Positions 46,972 to 60,060 of a stretch of 64,000 bases of DNA are shown one piece after another. Position 1 is the first letter of the stretch. Every line of letters starts with the position of its first letter. The notes beneath the pieces were generated by a model. That model had not been told where the DNA came from. It saw nothing but the letters and a program-made list of their open reading frames with translations, and made no database searches. Position numbers and translations under genes: made by a program. The stretch is from NCBI GenBank assembly GCA_003255065.1, contig QAOA01000840.1, positions 124,001 to 188,000 on the forward strand. Reading direction: 5' to 3'. Source of the stretch: Cercis canadensis. Its lineage: Eukaryota > Streptophyta > Magnoliopsida > Fabales > Fabaceae.

Positions 46972-49900
46972 TCAATGCATATTGATCATGCCTAATTCAT
47001 GCCTTAAAAGACAAAACCTTTCTTCAGCTAAAGATTTTGTAAAAATATCAGCAAGCTGATCCTCAATGTTAATAAAGAAAAGTTCAATGTCACCCTTAAG
47101 AGCATGATCTCTAAGAAAGTGATGCTTTATGTCTATATGCTTTGTTCTAGAATGCTGCACTAGATTTCTTGCAATGTTTATGGAACTTGTATTGTCACAA
47201 AGCAACGGGATTTTGTTCAAAATTATACCATAATCAACAAGTTGCTGCTTCATCCATAGTACTTGTGAGCAACACAATCCAGCAGCCATGTATTCAGCTT
47301 CAGCTGTTGATTGAGCAACTGAATTTTGCTTCTTTGATTGCCAAGACACTAAAGCTCCTCCAAGAAATTGACAACCTCCACTTGTGCTTTTTCGATCAAT
47401 GGAACAACTAGCATAATCAGAATCTGTGTATGAAACTAGTTCGAAAGAACTGGTTCTATTAAACCACAAGCCAACATTTACAGAATTAATTAGATATCAA
47501 AAGATTCTTTTAACAGCAGTTAAATGAGATTCCTTTAGATTGACCTGAAACCTAGCACATGCAGAAATTAAGAAGATGATATCTGGCCTACTGGCAGTTA
47601 AATATAGTAAAGATCCAATCATTCCTCTAAACCTTTTCTCATAAACAGATTTACCCTTTTCATCCATAACCAGTTTTGTAGCAGGACTCATAGGAGTTGA
47701 AATCCCTTTTGCATTGTCCATGCCAAAACGCTAGAGTAACTCTCTTGTGTACTTAGACTGATTGATGAAAATCCCATCTTTGAGTTGCTTAACTTGAAGT
47801 CCAAGGAAAAAGTTAAGTTCTCCCATCATACTCATTTCAAACTCACTTTTCATTAGTATCTCAAAATTCTTGCACAACTCATTGTTAGTTGATCCAAAGA
47901 TAATGTCATCAACATAAATCTGAACTATGAGAATATTATGAGATGATCTCTTAGTGAACAAAGTGGTATCAACTTTTCCTCTTACAAAATTATTTCTCAT
48001 GAGAAATTCACTAAGTCTATCATACCAAACTCTAGGAGCTTGCTTAAGACCATAGAGAGCTTTTGAAAGTTTATAAACATGATCAGGAAAATCCATATTT
48101 TCAAATCCAGGGGGATGTTTAACAAACACTTCCTCATTGATATAGCCATTTAAAAATGCACTTTTCACATCCATTTGAAAAACCTTAAAACCTTTGAAAG
48201 ATGCAAATGCAAGAAATGTTCTAATAGCTTCTAATCTAGCTATTGGAGCAAAAGTTTCTTCAAAATCTATACCTTCCTACTGATTAAAGACTTGAGCTAC
48301 CAGTCTTGCTTTATTTCTCACAATCTTCCCTTCCTCATCAAGCTTGTTTCTGAAGACCCATCTTGTACCAATGATTGAGTGATCTTTTGATTCAAGTACA
48401 AGAGTTCACACTTGATTTCTTGAGAACTGATTCAGCTCTTCTTGCATTGCCATGATCCATGCTTCATCTTGTTATGCTTCACCAATTTTGGTAGGCTCGG
48501 ACAGAGATAAAAGAGCTAAGTTAACATGTTTATCCCGTAGAGATGCTCTTGTACTGATTCCTCTTTCCAAGTCACAAATCACTTTTTCAATTGGATGATC
48601 TTTTAGAATTCTGGTTTCTTTTGGCAGTAAGTCTCTTACGTTCTTCTGAGCAGCTTCTTCCTGAACTGGTTCTGAAAAGTCCAGTTCAATGTGAATTGAA
48701 TCGCAAGGAGTTTGTGTTGTTCCCTTTTCTTGAACTTTCTCTTCTTTGGAGGATCCTTTAAGGTTTTCCTGCACTACTTCATTTTCCTTAAGGGCTTTTG
48801 AAACCAAGAGATAGTTAGATTCATCAAATACTACATGCATTGATTCTTCTACAACAAGGGTTCTTTTGTTAGACTCTATAAGCTTTGCTTGATAAGGAGT
48901 AGCCAAGAAAGATAGCTTCATCAGATTTTGAATCAAATTTACCTAAGTGATCTTTTCCATTATTCAGCACAAAGCATTTACAGCCAAAAGCATGAAAATA
49001 GCTCACATTAGGTTTTCTTCCTTTCCAAAGCTCATATGGAGTTTTCTTTAAAATAGGCCTAATTAAACATCTATTTAAAATATAGCATGTTGTGTTAATA
49101 GCTTCAGCCCAAAAGTATTTTGGCAAATTATTTTCACAAAGCATGGTTCTTCCCATCTCAACTAGAGTTCTATTTTTCCTTTCAACCACACTATTTTGTT
49201 GAGGGGTTCTAGGGCAAGAAAAATTGTGGCGGATTCCTTGTTTTTCACAAAAGCTTTGAAATAACTTGTTTTCAAATTCCCCACCATGATCACTTCTAAT
49301 TGAGGTGATAACAAAACCCTTTTCATTTTGAACCTTTTTGCTGAAACTTTCAAAAATCTCAACAGTATCATCCTTATGAGCAAGAAAGAAAACCCAAGTA
49401 AATCTAGAAAAATCATCCACAATGACAAAGTAATATATCTTTCTATTTAGACTAGATGTAGATGCTAGTCCAAAGAGATCCATATGGAGAAGTTGAAGTG
49501 GCCTAGAGGATGACAATTCTTTCTTAGACTTGAAAGAGGATTTGATTTGTTTGTCTTACTAACAAGCAGCACAAACTTTGCTCTTTTCGAAAGCTAGTTT
49601 GGGCAAATCAGAAACCAACTCCTTTTTAGAAAGCTTTGAAATAAGTTTAAAATTTACATGTCCAAGTCTTCTATGCCATAGCCAAGAGATATTGTTTTGA
49701 GAAGAGAAACATGTTTCCTCTTTTGATTTCAAAGATTTTCTAGAAACAATATATACATTGGAACATCTTTGACCAACAAACAAAACATCATCAGAATTTT
49801 TCTTGTGAATAATGCAATGAGGAGTTTCAAAAGTGATTTTATGACCCTTATCACAAAGTTGACTTATGCTCAGCAAATTGTACATCAAGCCTTTAACTAA

Positions 49901-50041
49901 GTAGACATTGTCAATGAGTAGATTAGGAGAGATTTTGATTTTACCTAATCCGATAATTCTACCTTTGCTATTGTCACCAAAAGAGACATCTCCCAAATCC
50001 ATTTGGTTAATGGAGAAATTTTTTGAAGAATCTCCAGTCAT
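46972..50041 (-). pseudogene. pol of SIRE-like element: protease, integrase, RT, RNase H
   Basis: Protease end and pre-integrase WLWHRRLGHVNFKLI with CAAC (about 49690-49560), integrase LLHMDLFGLAS...VVDDFSRFTWVFF...SDHGGEFEN...PQQNSVVERKNRTL (49490-49140), RT with MDVKSAFLNGYINEEVF and YVDDIIFGS (about 48170-47900), RNase H with DSDYASCSIDRKSTSG, WQSKKQNSVAQSTAEAEYMA and the SRTKHIDIKHHFLRD motif (47425-47080). The order PR-IN-RT-RH is the Ty1/Copia hallmark. Broken. Confidence 0.9.
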
Positions 50042-50170
50042 GTGTCTTGAACAGCCACTGTCTATATACCAGCACTAACTTTTGGCTTGATAGCAAACCT
50101 GAAATAGAATCACAGAGACTTAGGTATCCAAAGTTCTTTGGGTCCTTTCATGTTCGAGACAAATGTGCCT

Positions 50171-50784
50171 TTAGGCACCCATACCATCTTTCTTGCAGCA
50201 CAGTTTTTTATAATAGCATGCATTAGGAAAGTGCCCTACATGACCACAATAGAAGTAAGTTCCTTTCGAAAAGGAGTGTGGGAGAGAAGCTTTGACAAAA
50301 GAGGTTTTTGAAACTTTTGAAATGCTAGGCTGAATATAACCTAAACCAGATTTATCATTGCTTACTCTTTGCTTTCCTAGGATGGAATTCAAATTATTTC
50401 TTCCCTTAACAAACTTGACTCAGTCTCCAGACTACTCATTCACTTTTCCTTTTAGTTTGTCATTTTCATTTTTGAGAGAAGAAGTGAAGTGATTTTCCTT
50501 TTCAAGAACATTATTTTGCTGAAGTGTCTTAAGTCTATCAATTAAACCAGCATTATCTTTTTCAAGCTCTTCTATCACACTGATTTGATCTTTTATGATT
50601 TTCTTGAAGGTGCTGATTTTTGGAAGTCTTTTCTCATAATCAAAAGACAGATCATCAAAAGCTAGACTTAGTTTATCATAAGTAGGAAAGAGTTCAAGGT
50701 CTTGATCATTTACTTGACGCTTTTCTCCAGACCCTTCTCCGATTGCCATCAAACATAGGTTGGCTACATTTTCCTCTTCTGATT
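50171..50784 (-). pseudogene. 3' end of gag of SIRE-like element
   Basis: Contains EEENVANLCLMAIGEGSG, a lysine/glutamate-rich predicted coiled coil (LPKISTFKKIIKDQISVIEE...), and a zinc knuckle CGHVGHFPNACYYKK near 50235. The N-terminal part is missing because the Athila-like LTR begins at 50785. Confidence 0.82.
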
Positions 50785-52006
50785 TGTTGTGAGAAATCTT
50801 AACACAAATGTACGTTATCGTTTCCAAGTAATAAGATGAGATAGAGTTATCGTTCCCACGAGGACTAATGTATCAACTACCGAAATTGGGTTAACCTTAA
50901 TTTTATCTAATCAATCAATATGGAGAGATTTTCAAGAAACAACTAAAAATAGAATAAAAACAAGTAAACCAGAAAAATAGCAAATTAAACCAGAAAAAGT
51001 GATAGAATTATCAAGAGAGAAAAATATCTAGGGCTTTTGATTTCACCATAGTTATTCTGATTTGCTATTCCTAATTCATTAACCAAGAACAATCTTCCTA
51101 ATTGCTAGCCAAGAACCCTAAATTATCTATTAGTCTTTCCCAAGGTCAAACAAAAGTATTTCTAAGTTATGAACCCACGACATTCCTATGTGAATTGCGA
51201 ACAACCTAGAAATTCACTTAATTCTATGGTTCTTTTTAAATAGCAACACAGGCCATGGAGGTATATTCCTATCCTACATGCAACCTATGTTCTTAATCTC
51301 TATGATCTTTAATTACAAATTACCTCCAGTCTGATTATAATTATCTAATTGACTAATTGGTGATCAAGCAATTAGAAGCATGAAGATTTGAGAAGAAGAA
51401 GACAATTAATAAAGGAGTTCTTGAATTAAAGAAATAGAAAATCACAAAATCATCCTAGCTAGGCTACATCATAGCCCTAGAAAGGAATTTAGTTCATAGC
51501 AGATGAAAAGAACATAATAGAATCAAATCTAGACATGGTTCCAAGGGAAGAAGAATAAAAACTCTGAAGAGAAGCCCTAATTTTGTTGTGCCCTTCTCCA
51601 ATCCTTGTTTTTGCTCTCCTTCTTGCCTCCAAAAAGTCAAGAAAAGAATGAACCCCCTTTCTAATTCCCTAGATTTTCTATTTATACCCCTTCCTACAAA
51701 GCCCTAAAACTAGAAGAATTTAAGTCACATCTGCAGAAACAAGTACGGGCGCCGCACCTTTGAAGTTTGGGCGCCGCACCTCTGACTCACTGGAAGAAAC
51801 ATGCTTCTTTGCACTTTTGGGTGCCGCACCTCTGTATTTTGACGGGTGCGGCGCTGAGTTGCTGTCCCAACATGTGTATTTTTTTGCATACAGGGGGTGC
51901 GGCACTACTGTTCAAGGGGTGCACTGATACTTGTCTTTTAGGACTATACAATCCATGCTTTAATACTGAATTTTTACCTGCATTGTAAGCAAATTCTCTC
52001 TAAACA
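50785..52006 (-). repeat. Athila-like LTR, solo or truncated, minus orientation
   Basis: TGTTGTGAGAAATCTTAACAC... matches in reverse the end of the outer Athila-like LTR near 17192 (shared TACGTTATC, TCCAAGTAATAA, CCCACGAGGACTAATG). No gag or PBS follows on either side: left is the SIRE-like gag, right is the LTR of another element. It holds GC-rich GGGTGCCGCACC-type repeats at 51740-51930. No convincing target duplication was found (left candidate TGATT), so either a solo LTR cut on one side or a remnant. Confidence 0.72.
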
Positions 52007-53405
52007 TGGTGTTTAATCCATAAATTGGCTTTGACAGGTACCAAGATGGGTAATCAGGAAATGAGAAGAATCTGGAAGCAATTCATGGAGAAAATGGCAA
52101 TGAAAGCAGCCATATACCAAGTTTTTAGGTAGACACGGGCAGTAACACGGCCGTGTGTACCCCGTGTCTAGCATCCAGAGGCTACTGCTAAGCTTATGGA
52201 CAAACACGGCCTCAGACAGGAACAGACACGGCCGTGTCCAAGGCCGTGTTGAACAGGCAGAGGCTACAAAGACAGGACACGCCCAGACCAGAGAAGAGCA
52301 CGGCCATGTCTAAGTGACACGGCCAAGACCAGAAATTGAACACGGCCGTGTCATAGCCCGTGTTCAATAACCAGAAATGCAACTTAAGTGACACACCCAG
52401 GACTAGAAAGGAACACGGCCGTGTCAAGAGCCGTGTTCGAGCTATTTTTGACCAAATGACCTAATTTTGCACAAGTATAAAAAGGAAATCTAAGGCATGT
52501 GTCAGGGAAGCCGTACTTGGGAAGAGAGGAGCAGAAGAACTAAAAAGGAAGGGGGAGCAATTGGAACTGGATCGTCATAGAGTTTCTTCTTCTTCTCTTT
52601 TTTTCATCTCATGTTGAACTGTACTTATTTGCTTTTATTGAATTCAAGTATGAGTAGCTAAATTCTTATTGTTGGGGGTTTGATGTAATTCATTTGTAAT
52701 GAAGTTTCAAGATTGAATAAACTTGTTTTAGCACAACTTCTTTTGTTGAATGGAATTTACTGTTCTTAATGCCTTTAAATGCTTAGCTACCATTTGAATG
52801 GTTAAGAGATTCGTTTCAATACTAGGAATAGTAAGATCCGAATGTGCTCTGTAAATTCTGTCCTAAATTGAGTTAATCTAGGAATAGGTAACTTCGTTTA
52901 GGTGGTATAAGATTAATTTCCTAGAACCAAATCACCTAGATTAATTAGTTGTATCAAGGAATTGGACAAGTAATTGGTATAGGGAGGATTGTGTCACCAA
53001 GGAATTGGGTTCAATCACTTTAAGGAAATGAACCATCAACAAAGGAATTGTAACTGAAATAAGTAGTCCAGTATTGTTTCTGAGATTACCTTGTCTATGA
53101 GGAAATCGAATTGCAAGTGAATGAAATCAACCCCTAACCTTTCTCATTCTTATTATCAATCTCACATTTAGATTGTTTCTTAAAGATTGTTACGATATTG
53201 TTGGAGTTTTGTTACTTAGTTGTCACTTAGTTAATTGCAGCAGCTCATTCCAGGGCTGCCTTCAATCCAAACCATTTATCTTTCCGAATAGAATCTTTAT
53301 TGGTGAAATTGGTAGTTGTTAGCCTTAATCCTCGTGGGAACGATACTCTACTCACTACTATATTACTTGTGTGACCCGGTACACTTGCCGGAAAAAGTCC
53401 CATCA
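52007..53405 (+). repeat. 5' LTR of third Athila-like element
   Basis: Ends in CCCATCA just before the PBS region; start is either TGGTGTTTAATCC (52007) or TGTTTAATCC (52010). A TATAAAAAGG TATA-like box lies near 52478. At 52130-52440 there are a dozen or so ACACGGCCGTGTC-like words. Confidence 0.78.
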
Positions 53406-53411
53406 AGTTTT

Positions 53412-53428
53412 TGGCGCCGATGCCGGGG
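53412..53428 (+). other. Primer-binding site, tRNA-Asp type
   Basis: TGGCGCCGATGCCGGGG, one base different from the perfect tRNA-Asp complement, seven bases after the LTR end. Confidence 0.85.
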
Positions 53429-53571
53429 ATTAACGGTGTATTAGCAATATTAATAGTAACCAACTAGGTCCTAATTTGGATTTTGAAATTCTTGTTAGTA
53501 AATCTGGTTCAAATATTTTATCTGTTGTTAACTTGTTCTCTCAATTGCTTATCCTACTTTAATCTTGGTGT

Positions 53572-55000
53572 ATGCGAGGTACTCTCGATTCCAGCTCATT
53601 AGTTTTTGATCCTGAGATTGAGAGAATAGCTCGAAGACTTCGCAAGCAGACTAGAGGAGCAAGACAAGCACATCCGACAGTTATGGCAGAACAAAACCAG
53701 AATCCTCCACTGCACAATAATGGCAATGGAGTTGGACAAAACCCTCCACCGCGAACGCTCATGGAATATTCTATCCCAACAGCTGCAGGATGTGGAGCGA
53801 GTATAACAGGACCACCGGTTCAAGCCAATCACTTTGAACTTAAACCGGTTCTTCTTCAGTTAGTACAGCACAATCAGTTCAGTGGAAGTGTGCTAGAAGA
53901 TCCAAATGGGCACATAGCCAACTTTCTGCAGATTTGTGACACGGTGAAGTTGAATGGGGTGAGTGATGATGCAATTCGACTCAGGCTTTTCCCTTTTTCT
54001 GTGCGAGATAAGGCCAGAAGCTGGTTGGATTCTCAACCAAGGGGCAGCATCACCACTTGGTCAGATTTGGTGAATAAGTTTCTCGCTCGATATTTCCCTC
54101 CTTCCAAATCAGCAAGGTTGAGGACAGAAATTACTTCATTTTGCCAACAAGATGGAGAATCGTTGAGTGAGGCTTGGGAGCGGTACAATGATATACTGAA
54201 GAGATGCCCGCATCACTCGTTCGAATTTTGGATACAAGTCTAGAGTTTTTACAACGGTATGCTTCCTCACACAAAAGCAAATGTGGATGCTGCAACAGGA
54301 GGAGCTGTGAATTATAAAACTCCGGAGCAAGCCTGGGATTTGTTTGAGAAGATGGCTTGTAATGACTACCAGAGTCAAGGAGAGAGATCCATAGTCAAGA
54401 GAGGCGTCATGGAAGTCGGGACACTAGATGCACTGTTAGCCCAGAACAAGCTATTAACACAACAGGTGGCTGAGCTGTCCAAGAAGTTTGAGACTGTCAA
54501 CGTGAATGCAGTCAATTTCTCTCCACCAGTTTGTGACTTTTGTGCAGGGAGCCATGCAAATGGAGAGTGTCCGGGCAACATGTTTGGACCTCCAGTGTCT
54601 CAAGAGCAAGTGAACTACATGGGAAATCCTTCCAGACCTCAGAATAATCCTTATGCTCCTACGTATAATCCGGGGTGGAGGAATCACCCAAATTTCTCAT
54701 GGGGTAATCAAGGAAATCAAGGGGGTTCCCACAGACCCAACTACTCATATCAGTCCCCACATCAGACAACTCAAGGTCATGCTTCACAACCTCAAACCAA
54801 TGAGAAGAGTCCTTCTTTAGAGAGTGCACTAGAGAAATTGACCACTCAAACCTCAGCTTTCATTCAGAAAACTGCAACATTTATGGAGGAAACCAGGAGC
54901 GGGTTCAGAAATCAAGATGCATCAATTCGGAAGTTGGAAACTCAAGTGGGGCAGATAGCGAGACAATTGGCAGACAGACCTCAAGGGTCCTTGCCCAGTG
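53572..55000 (+). pseudogene. gag of third Athila-like element
   Basis: Gag core: NQFSGSVLEDPNGHIANFLQ, LRLFPFSVRDKARSWLDSQP, LVNKFLARYFPPSKSARLR and ESLSEAWERYNDILKRCP, then a CDFCAGSHANGECP zinc knuckle near 54535 and a long N/G/Q-rich linker (NPGWRNHPNFSWGNQGNQGG). This matches Ty3 'retrotransposon gag' proteins of the Athila lineage and parallels the gag pieces at 22390-23025 (-) and 24569-24925 (+). Confidence 0.88.
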
Positions 55001-55199
55001 ATACTATTCTAAATCCTAAGGAGCATATCAAGGCCATAACTACAAGGAGCGGAAAAGTGTTGGAGCCCACCCCAAGTCAAGAAACACCAAAAGAGAAAGA
55101 TGATAAGGTAACTAGGACAAATGGGAACACAGTATCTAGCCGCCCCACTCAGGCAGAAAGTGGAGAAGAGGGGGAGAAATTGACCAGACCTTGTGCTAC

Positions 55200-58100
55200 A
55201 ATACCTCCAGTCAAGGTGCCTTTTCCTCAAAGGCTCAAGAAACACCAGGATGAAAAGCAATTCAGCAAGTTCTTAGAGGTTTTCAAGAAATTACAGATAA
55301 ATATACCTTTTGCTAAAGCACTAGAACAAATGTCATCCTATGTGAAATTTATGAAGGATCTTCTGACCAAGAAAAGAAGAATCGGAGATGGTGAGACAGT
55401 CATGTTGACTGAGGAGTGCAACGCTATTCTACAGAGGAAATTGCCTCCAAAGCTCAAAGATCCAGGGAGTTTCTCTATTCCGTGCACTATTGGAGACATC
55501 ACTTTTGGGAAGGCATTATGTGATCTGGGAGCGAGTGTGAGCCTTATGCCTTTATCTATCTTCAAGAAGTTGGGAATTGGTCAAGCAAAACCCACCATGA
55601 TTACGCTGCAGCTTGCCGACCGGTCTATCAAACATCCCTACGATTTAGTAGAGGACGTCTTGGTTAAGATTGACAAGTTCATCTTTCCGGTAGATTTTGT
55701 TGTCCTAGACATGGAAGAGGATGGAGAGATTTCGCTGATCTTGGGACGACCATTTCTAGCTACTGGGAGAGCATTGATAGATGTAGCTGATGGGACGTTG
55801 ACTCTGAAAGTTCAAGATGAGAAGGTGATCTTCAATGTGTTTAGTGCGATGCAACACCCGATGGAGAAAGAGGAATGCTTCCGCCTGGATATTCTGGACT
55901 CTATCATTGCTAGAACGTTCAGGGAGAATCTAACCTCTTGTCCTCTTGAAAGAGTTTTGGTGGATGCAGTGACCATAATAGATTTAGCAGGAGATTCAGC
56001 ATGTGCAGATCATGTAGCATTATTAGATGCTCTACCATCGTATTCGACATCCGCACCACCTAAGCTAGAAGAATTAAAAAGGGAGGTGAATCAAGAGCAA
56101 TCTCCAAAAGTTGAGCTCAAGCCACTGCCGCTGACCTTGAAGTATGCCTTCCTTGGTGAGAATAATTCCTCTCCCGTTATCATTAATTCCGGATTAACTA
56201 AGTTAGAGGAGGAGAAACTGTTACGGGTATTGAGGAGGTATAAGAGCGCCATTGGATGGTCGATTGCTGATTTAAAAGGCATCAGTCCATCTTTTTGTAT
56301 GCACAAGATCCTCATGGAAGAGAACCATAAAGCTGTTGTACAACCCCAAATGAGACTGAATCCAACCATGAAGGAAGTAGTGCGAAAGGAAGTGGTAAAA
56401 CTCCTAGATGCTGGAGTTATTTACTCTATCTCGAACAGTTCATGGGTAAGCCCAGTTCAGGTGGTGCCCAAGAAAGGAGGGACAACAGTGGTGATGAATG
56501 AAAGAATGAACTAATTCCCACTATAACAGTCACGGGATGGCGCGTATGCATCGACTACAGAAAACTGAATGATGCCCCGAGGAAGGACCATTTCCCTCTC
56601 CCTTTTATAGATCAAATGCTGGAGCGCCTAGCCGGTCATGAGCATTACTGTTTTCTGGACGAGTATTCGGGTTACAACCAAATTGCCATAGCTCCGGAGG
56701 ATCAGGAAAAGACGGCCTTCACTTGCCCCTATGGAGTGTATGCTTATCGGAGGATGCCATAGAACTAATTCCCACTAGAACAGTCACGGGATGGCGCGTA
56801 TGCATCGGCTACAGAAAACTGAATGATGCCACGAGGAATGACCATTTCCCTCTCCCATTTATAGATCAGATGCTGGAGCGCCTAGCCGGTCATTAACATT
56901 ACTGTTTTCTGGATGGGTATTCGGGTTACAACCAAATTGCCATAGCTCCGGAGGATCAGGAAAAGACCGCCTTCACTTGCCCCTATGGAGTGTATGCTTA
57001 TCGGAGGATGCCATTCGGATTGTGCAATGCCCCGGCCACTTTTCAAAGGTGTATGCTTTCCATATTCTCTGACATGAATGAGAAATTTATAGAAATATTT
57101 ATGGATGAATTTTCTGTTTTTGACTCTTCTTATGATAATTGCTTCCATAATCTGTCGTTAGTGTTAAAAAGATGCCAAGAAACCAATTTGGAGCATAATC
57201 TGTCGTTAGTGTTAAAAAGATGCCAAGAAACCAATTTGATTTAGAATTGGGAAAAGTGCCATTTTATGGTCAGAGAGGGGATTGTTTTAGGGCATAAAAT
57301 TTCTGCCAAGGGGATAGAGGTCGATAGGGCTAAAGTAGAGGTAATTGAAAAATTACCCCCTCCTACTACTGTCAAAGGGGTGCGTAGTTTTTTGGGACAC
57401 GCAGGCTTTTATAGAAGATTTATTCAGGATTTTTCTAAAATTGCTAAACCCCTATGTAACCTACTTGTGAAAGATAAAACTTTTGCTTTCAATAAGGAAT
57501 GTCTGTTAGCTTTTAATACATTGAAGCAAAAGTTGATTACTGCCCCTGTGGTGATCCCACCTGATTGGGATTTACCTTTTGAACTTATGTATGATGCTAG
57601 TGACATAGCTGTAGGTGCTGTCTTGGGGCAGAGAAAAAACAAATTATTGCATGCCATATACTATGCAAGTCATGTGTTAGATTCTGCTCAACTTAACTAT
57701 GCCACTACTGAAAAAGAGTTGTTAGCCATTGTTTTTGCATTTGATAAATTCCGCTCTTATTTAGTAGGTGCCAAGGTTATTGTATATACTGATCATGCAG
57801 CTCTTAGGTATCTCTTTGCTAAACAGGATTCCAAGCCTAGGCTCATCCGCTGGATCTTGCTGTTGCAAGAATTTGATCTGGAGATAAAGGACAAGAAAGG
57901 AATGGACAATGTGGTGGCTGATCACCTGTCTAGGATTAAGCAACAAGAGGAGAACCAAGCTACACCTCTTCCCATCAATGAGGAGTTCCCAGACGAGCAA
58001 CTCTTGGCAGTGCACAGCTTGCCATGGTATGCTGATTTTACGAACTTTAAAGCTGCTAAGGTCCTACCTGCGGATCTAAACTCCCAACAGTTAAAGAGAT

Positions 58101-59257
58101 TCCTTCATGAGGCTAAGTTCTATGTCTGGGACGAGCCTTATTTGCTGCGAAAATGTGTTGACGGGCTCTTGAGAAGATGTGTCTCACAAGAAGAGGTGAA
58201 GGATATATTGTGGCATTGCCATGCTTCAGACTATGGTGGCCATTTCAGTGGAGATCGGACAGCTGCCAAAGTTCTCCAATCAGGGTTCTACTGGCCAACA
58301 ATCTTCAAAGACGCCTATGACTATGTGAAGACGTGTGACCGCTGCCAAAGGACCGGCAACATCTCAAAAAGGCATGAAATGCCTCTGAATTCAGTACTCG
58401 AAGTTGAATTGTTTGATGTTTGGGGAATAGATTTCATGGGTCCTTTCCCATCATCATACTCTAATGAGTATATTCTGGTCGCAGTTGATTACGTGTCTAA
58501 ATGGGTTGAAGCAACTGCCACAAGAACCGATGATGCTCAGATAGTTATGAGTTTCCTCAAGAAGAATATATTTTCAAGATTTGGAGTTCCAAGAGCTTTG
58601 ATCAGTGATGAGGGCACTCACTTCTGTAATAAGCGAATGGACGCTTTATTGAGCAAGTATGGAGTGAGACACCGCATAGCAACTCCATATCATCCACAAA
58701 CCAGTGGTCAAGTTGAAGTGTCAAACAGAGAGTTGAAGAGAATTCTTGAGAAGACTGTCAACGCCTCTAGAAAGGATTGGGCCCTGAAACTCGATGATGC
58801 TCTTTGGGCATACCGCACTGCATTAAAGACACCTCTTGGCATGTCCCCGTACTAGTCAGTGTATGGCAAGGCTTGTCATTTGCCTGTCGAATTGGAACAC
58901 AAAGCATGGTGGGCCACTAAGATCCTAAATTTTGACCTGGCAAAAGCAGGGGAAAAAAGGGTACTTCAACTTCACGAACTGGATGAATTCAGATATAAAG
59001 CTTATGAGAGTTCCAAGCTTTACAAGGAGAAGACAAAGAAATGGCATGATAAAAAAATCATCCAAAGGATTTTTGAACCAGGACAACAAGTCTTGCTGTA
59101 CAATTCAAGACTGAGACTCTTCCCGGGAAAGCTGAAATCAAGGTGGTCAGGACCATTTATGGTCAAGACAGTATACCCCTATGGAGCTATTGAGGTGGCT
59201 GACAGAGAAACGGGAAGGAGTTTCAAGGTTAATGGGCAACGACTTAAGTATTCCTAG
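55200..59257 (+). pseudogene. pol of third Athila-like element: PR, RT, RNase H, integrase
   Basis: Protease with CDLGASVSLMP (DLGAS active site, about 55520) and LGRPFLATGRALIDVADGT; RT from about 56200 with WVSPVQVVPKKGG, RMPFGLCNAPATFQRCM; RNase H with [15 protein letters not shown] and [20 protein letters not shown] (57585-57760); zinc finger [20 protein letters not shown]...CDRCQ (58215-58345); integrase core [45 protein letters not shown] (58420-58740); C-terminal LLYNSRLRLFPGKLKSRWSG tail. Order PR-RT-RH-IN is the Ty3 hallmark. Broken, several breaks. Confidence 0.92.
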
Positions 59258-59470
59258 GGAGATGAGGTTAAACACCACATTTCTTCAATGGTCCTCACTG
59301 CATTAGCATAATCTCCGAGATAGTCCGGCTGAGGACTTTAAAATTAAGCGCTTCTTGGGAGGCAACCTAAGTTTTTAACCCTTTCTCCTTATTTACTTTT
59401 AGTTGTTTTCATTATGTCTTTGTTTTACATCTTCATTTTTGTCATTTTTGTTCATTAAGTTTTGTTTTTG
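59258..59470 (+). other. Spacer after integrase
   Basis: AT-rich with TTCTTGGGAGGCAACCTAAG (near 59354), a sentence often found after Athila pol. No coding region. Confidence 0.5.
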
Positions 59471-59479
59471 GTATATCAG

Positions 59480-60060
59480 GAGAGAACACGGCCAGTGACA
59501 CGCCCGTGTCATGAACCGTGTGAAGAGGGCAGAGAGCTCAGAGATACTACACGGTCTGGAACACGCCCATGTCATGAACCGTGTGAAGAGGGCAGAGAAC
59601 TCAGAGATACTACACGGTCTGGAACACGCCCGTGTCGTGACCCGTGTTCACTATACAGAGAGCTCAGAGGAGAGACACGGGCACACACATGGCCGTGGCA
59701 GTGAACGTGTAACTCTCACAGGAATCCAACAGGCTGACACGGTCTCTGACACGCCCGTGTTCACCCCCGTGTCACTTACCCAGAATTTATTGTTCCTAGA
59801 CATGCCCATGTGTTGTCTCAGGTAAGTATTTAATTTTGCCAGATCACGAACACGGTCACTAACACGGCCGTGTTGTGACCGTGTCACTTAATTCAAACAA
59901 ACTCACTTTGGACACGGTCTGAGACACGGGGCAGTCACGCCCGTGTCACTTAAACATCACGCTCGTGTCATTTAAACACCCCACGTTTTCTCCCCGTGTC
60001 TTTCCCTTAAAGCACGACACGGCCATAGAACACGGCCGTGTTGTGGGCGTGTCTCTCAGA
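59480..60060 (+). repeat. Palindrome-rich array (ACACGGCCGTGTC-type) after pol
   Basis: About 25 copies of CACG(G/C)CCGTG-like words, many self-complementary, interspersed with CAGAGAGCTCAGAG. A direct repeat of about 60 bases occurs near 59500 and 59560. The same motif family fills 52130-52440 in the LTR of this element. Open frames through it (59462-59704, 59511-59825) are by-products of the repeat. Confidence 0.88.

Larger units (their letters stand above)
42611..50784 (-). mobile_element. SIRE/Maximus-like Ty1/Copia element with an extra env-position gene, 5' end missing
   Basis: Reading on the minus strand: end of gag with zinc knuckle, protease, integrase, RT, RNase H (to 46972), a spacer, an extra gene (46330 to about 44504), polypurine tract (43916-43929) and 3' LTR (43915-42611). 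This order with an additional gene between pol and LTR is characteristic of the SIRE lineage. The 5' side is cut at 50784 by an Athila-like LTR, so the 5' LTR and most of gag are absent. Broken, roughly eight breaks. Confidence 0.88.

Noticed and set aside
59462-59825. Two overlapping Arg/Glu-rich frames after pol
   Set aside because: Created by the CACGGCCGTG repeats and a 60-base direct repeat; composition mirrors the motif.
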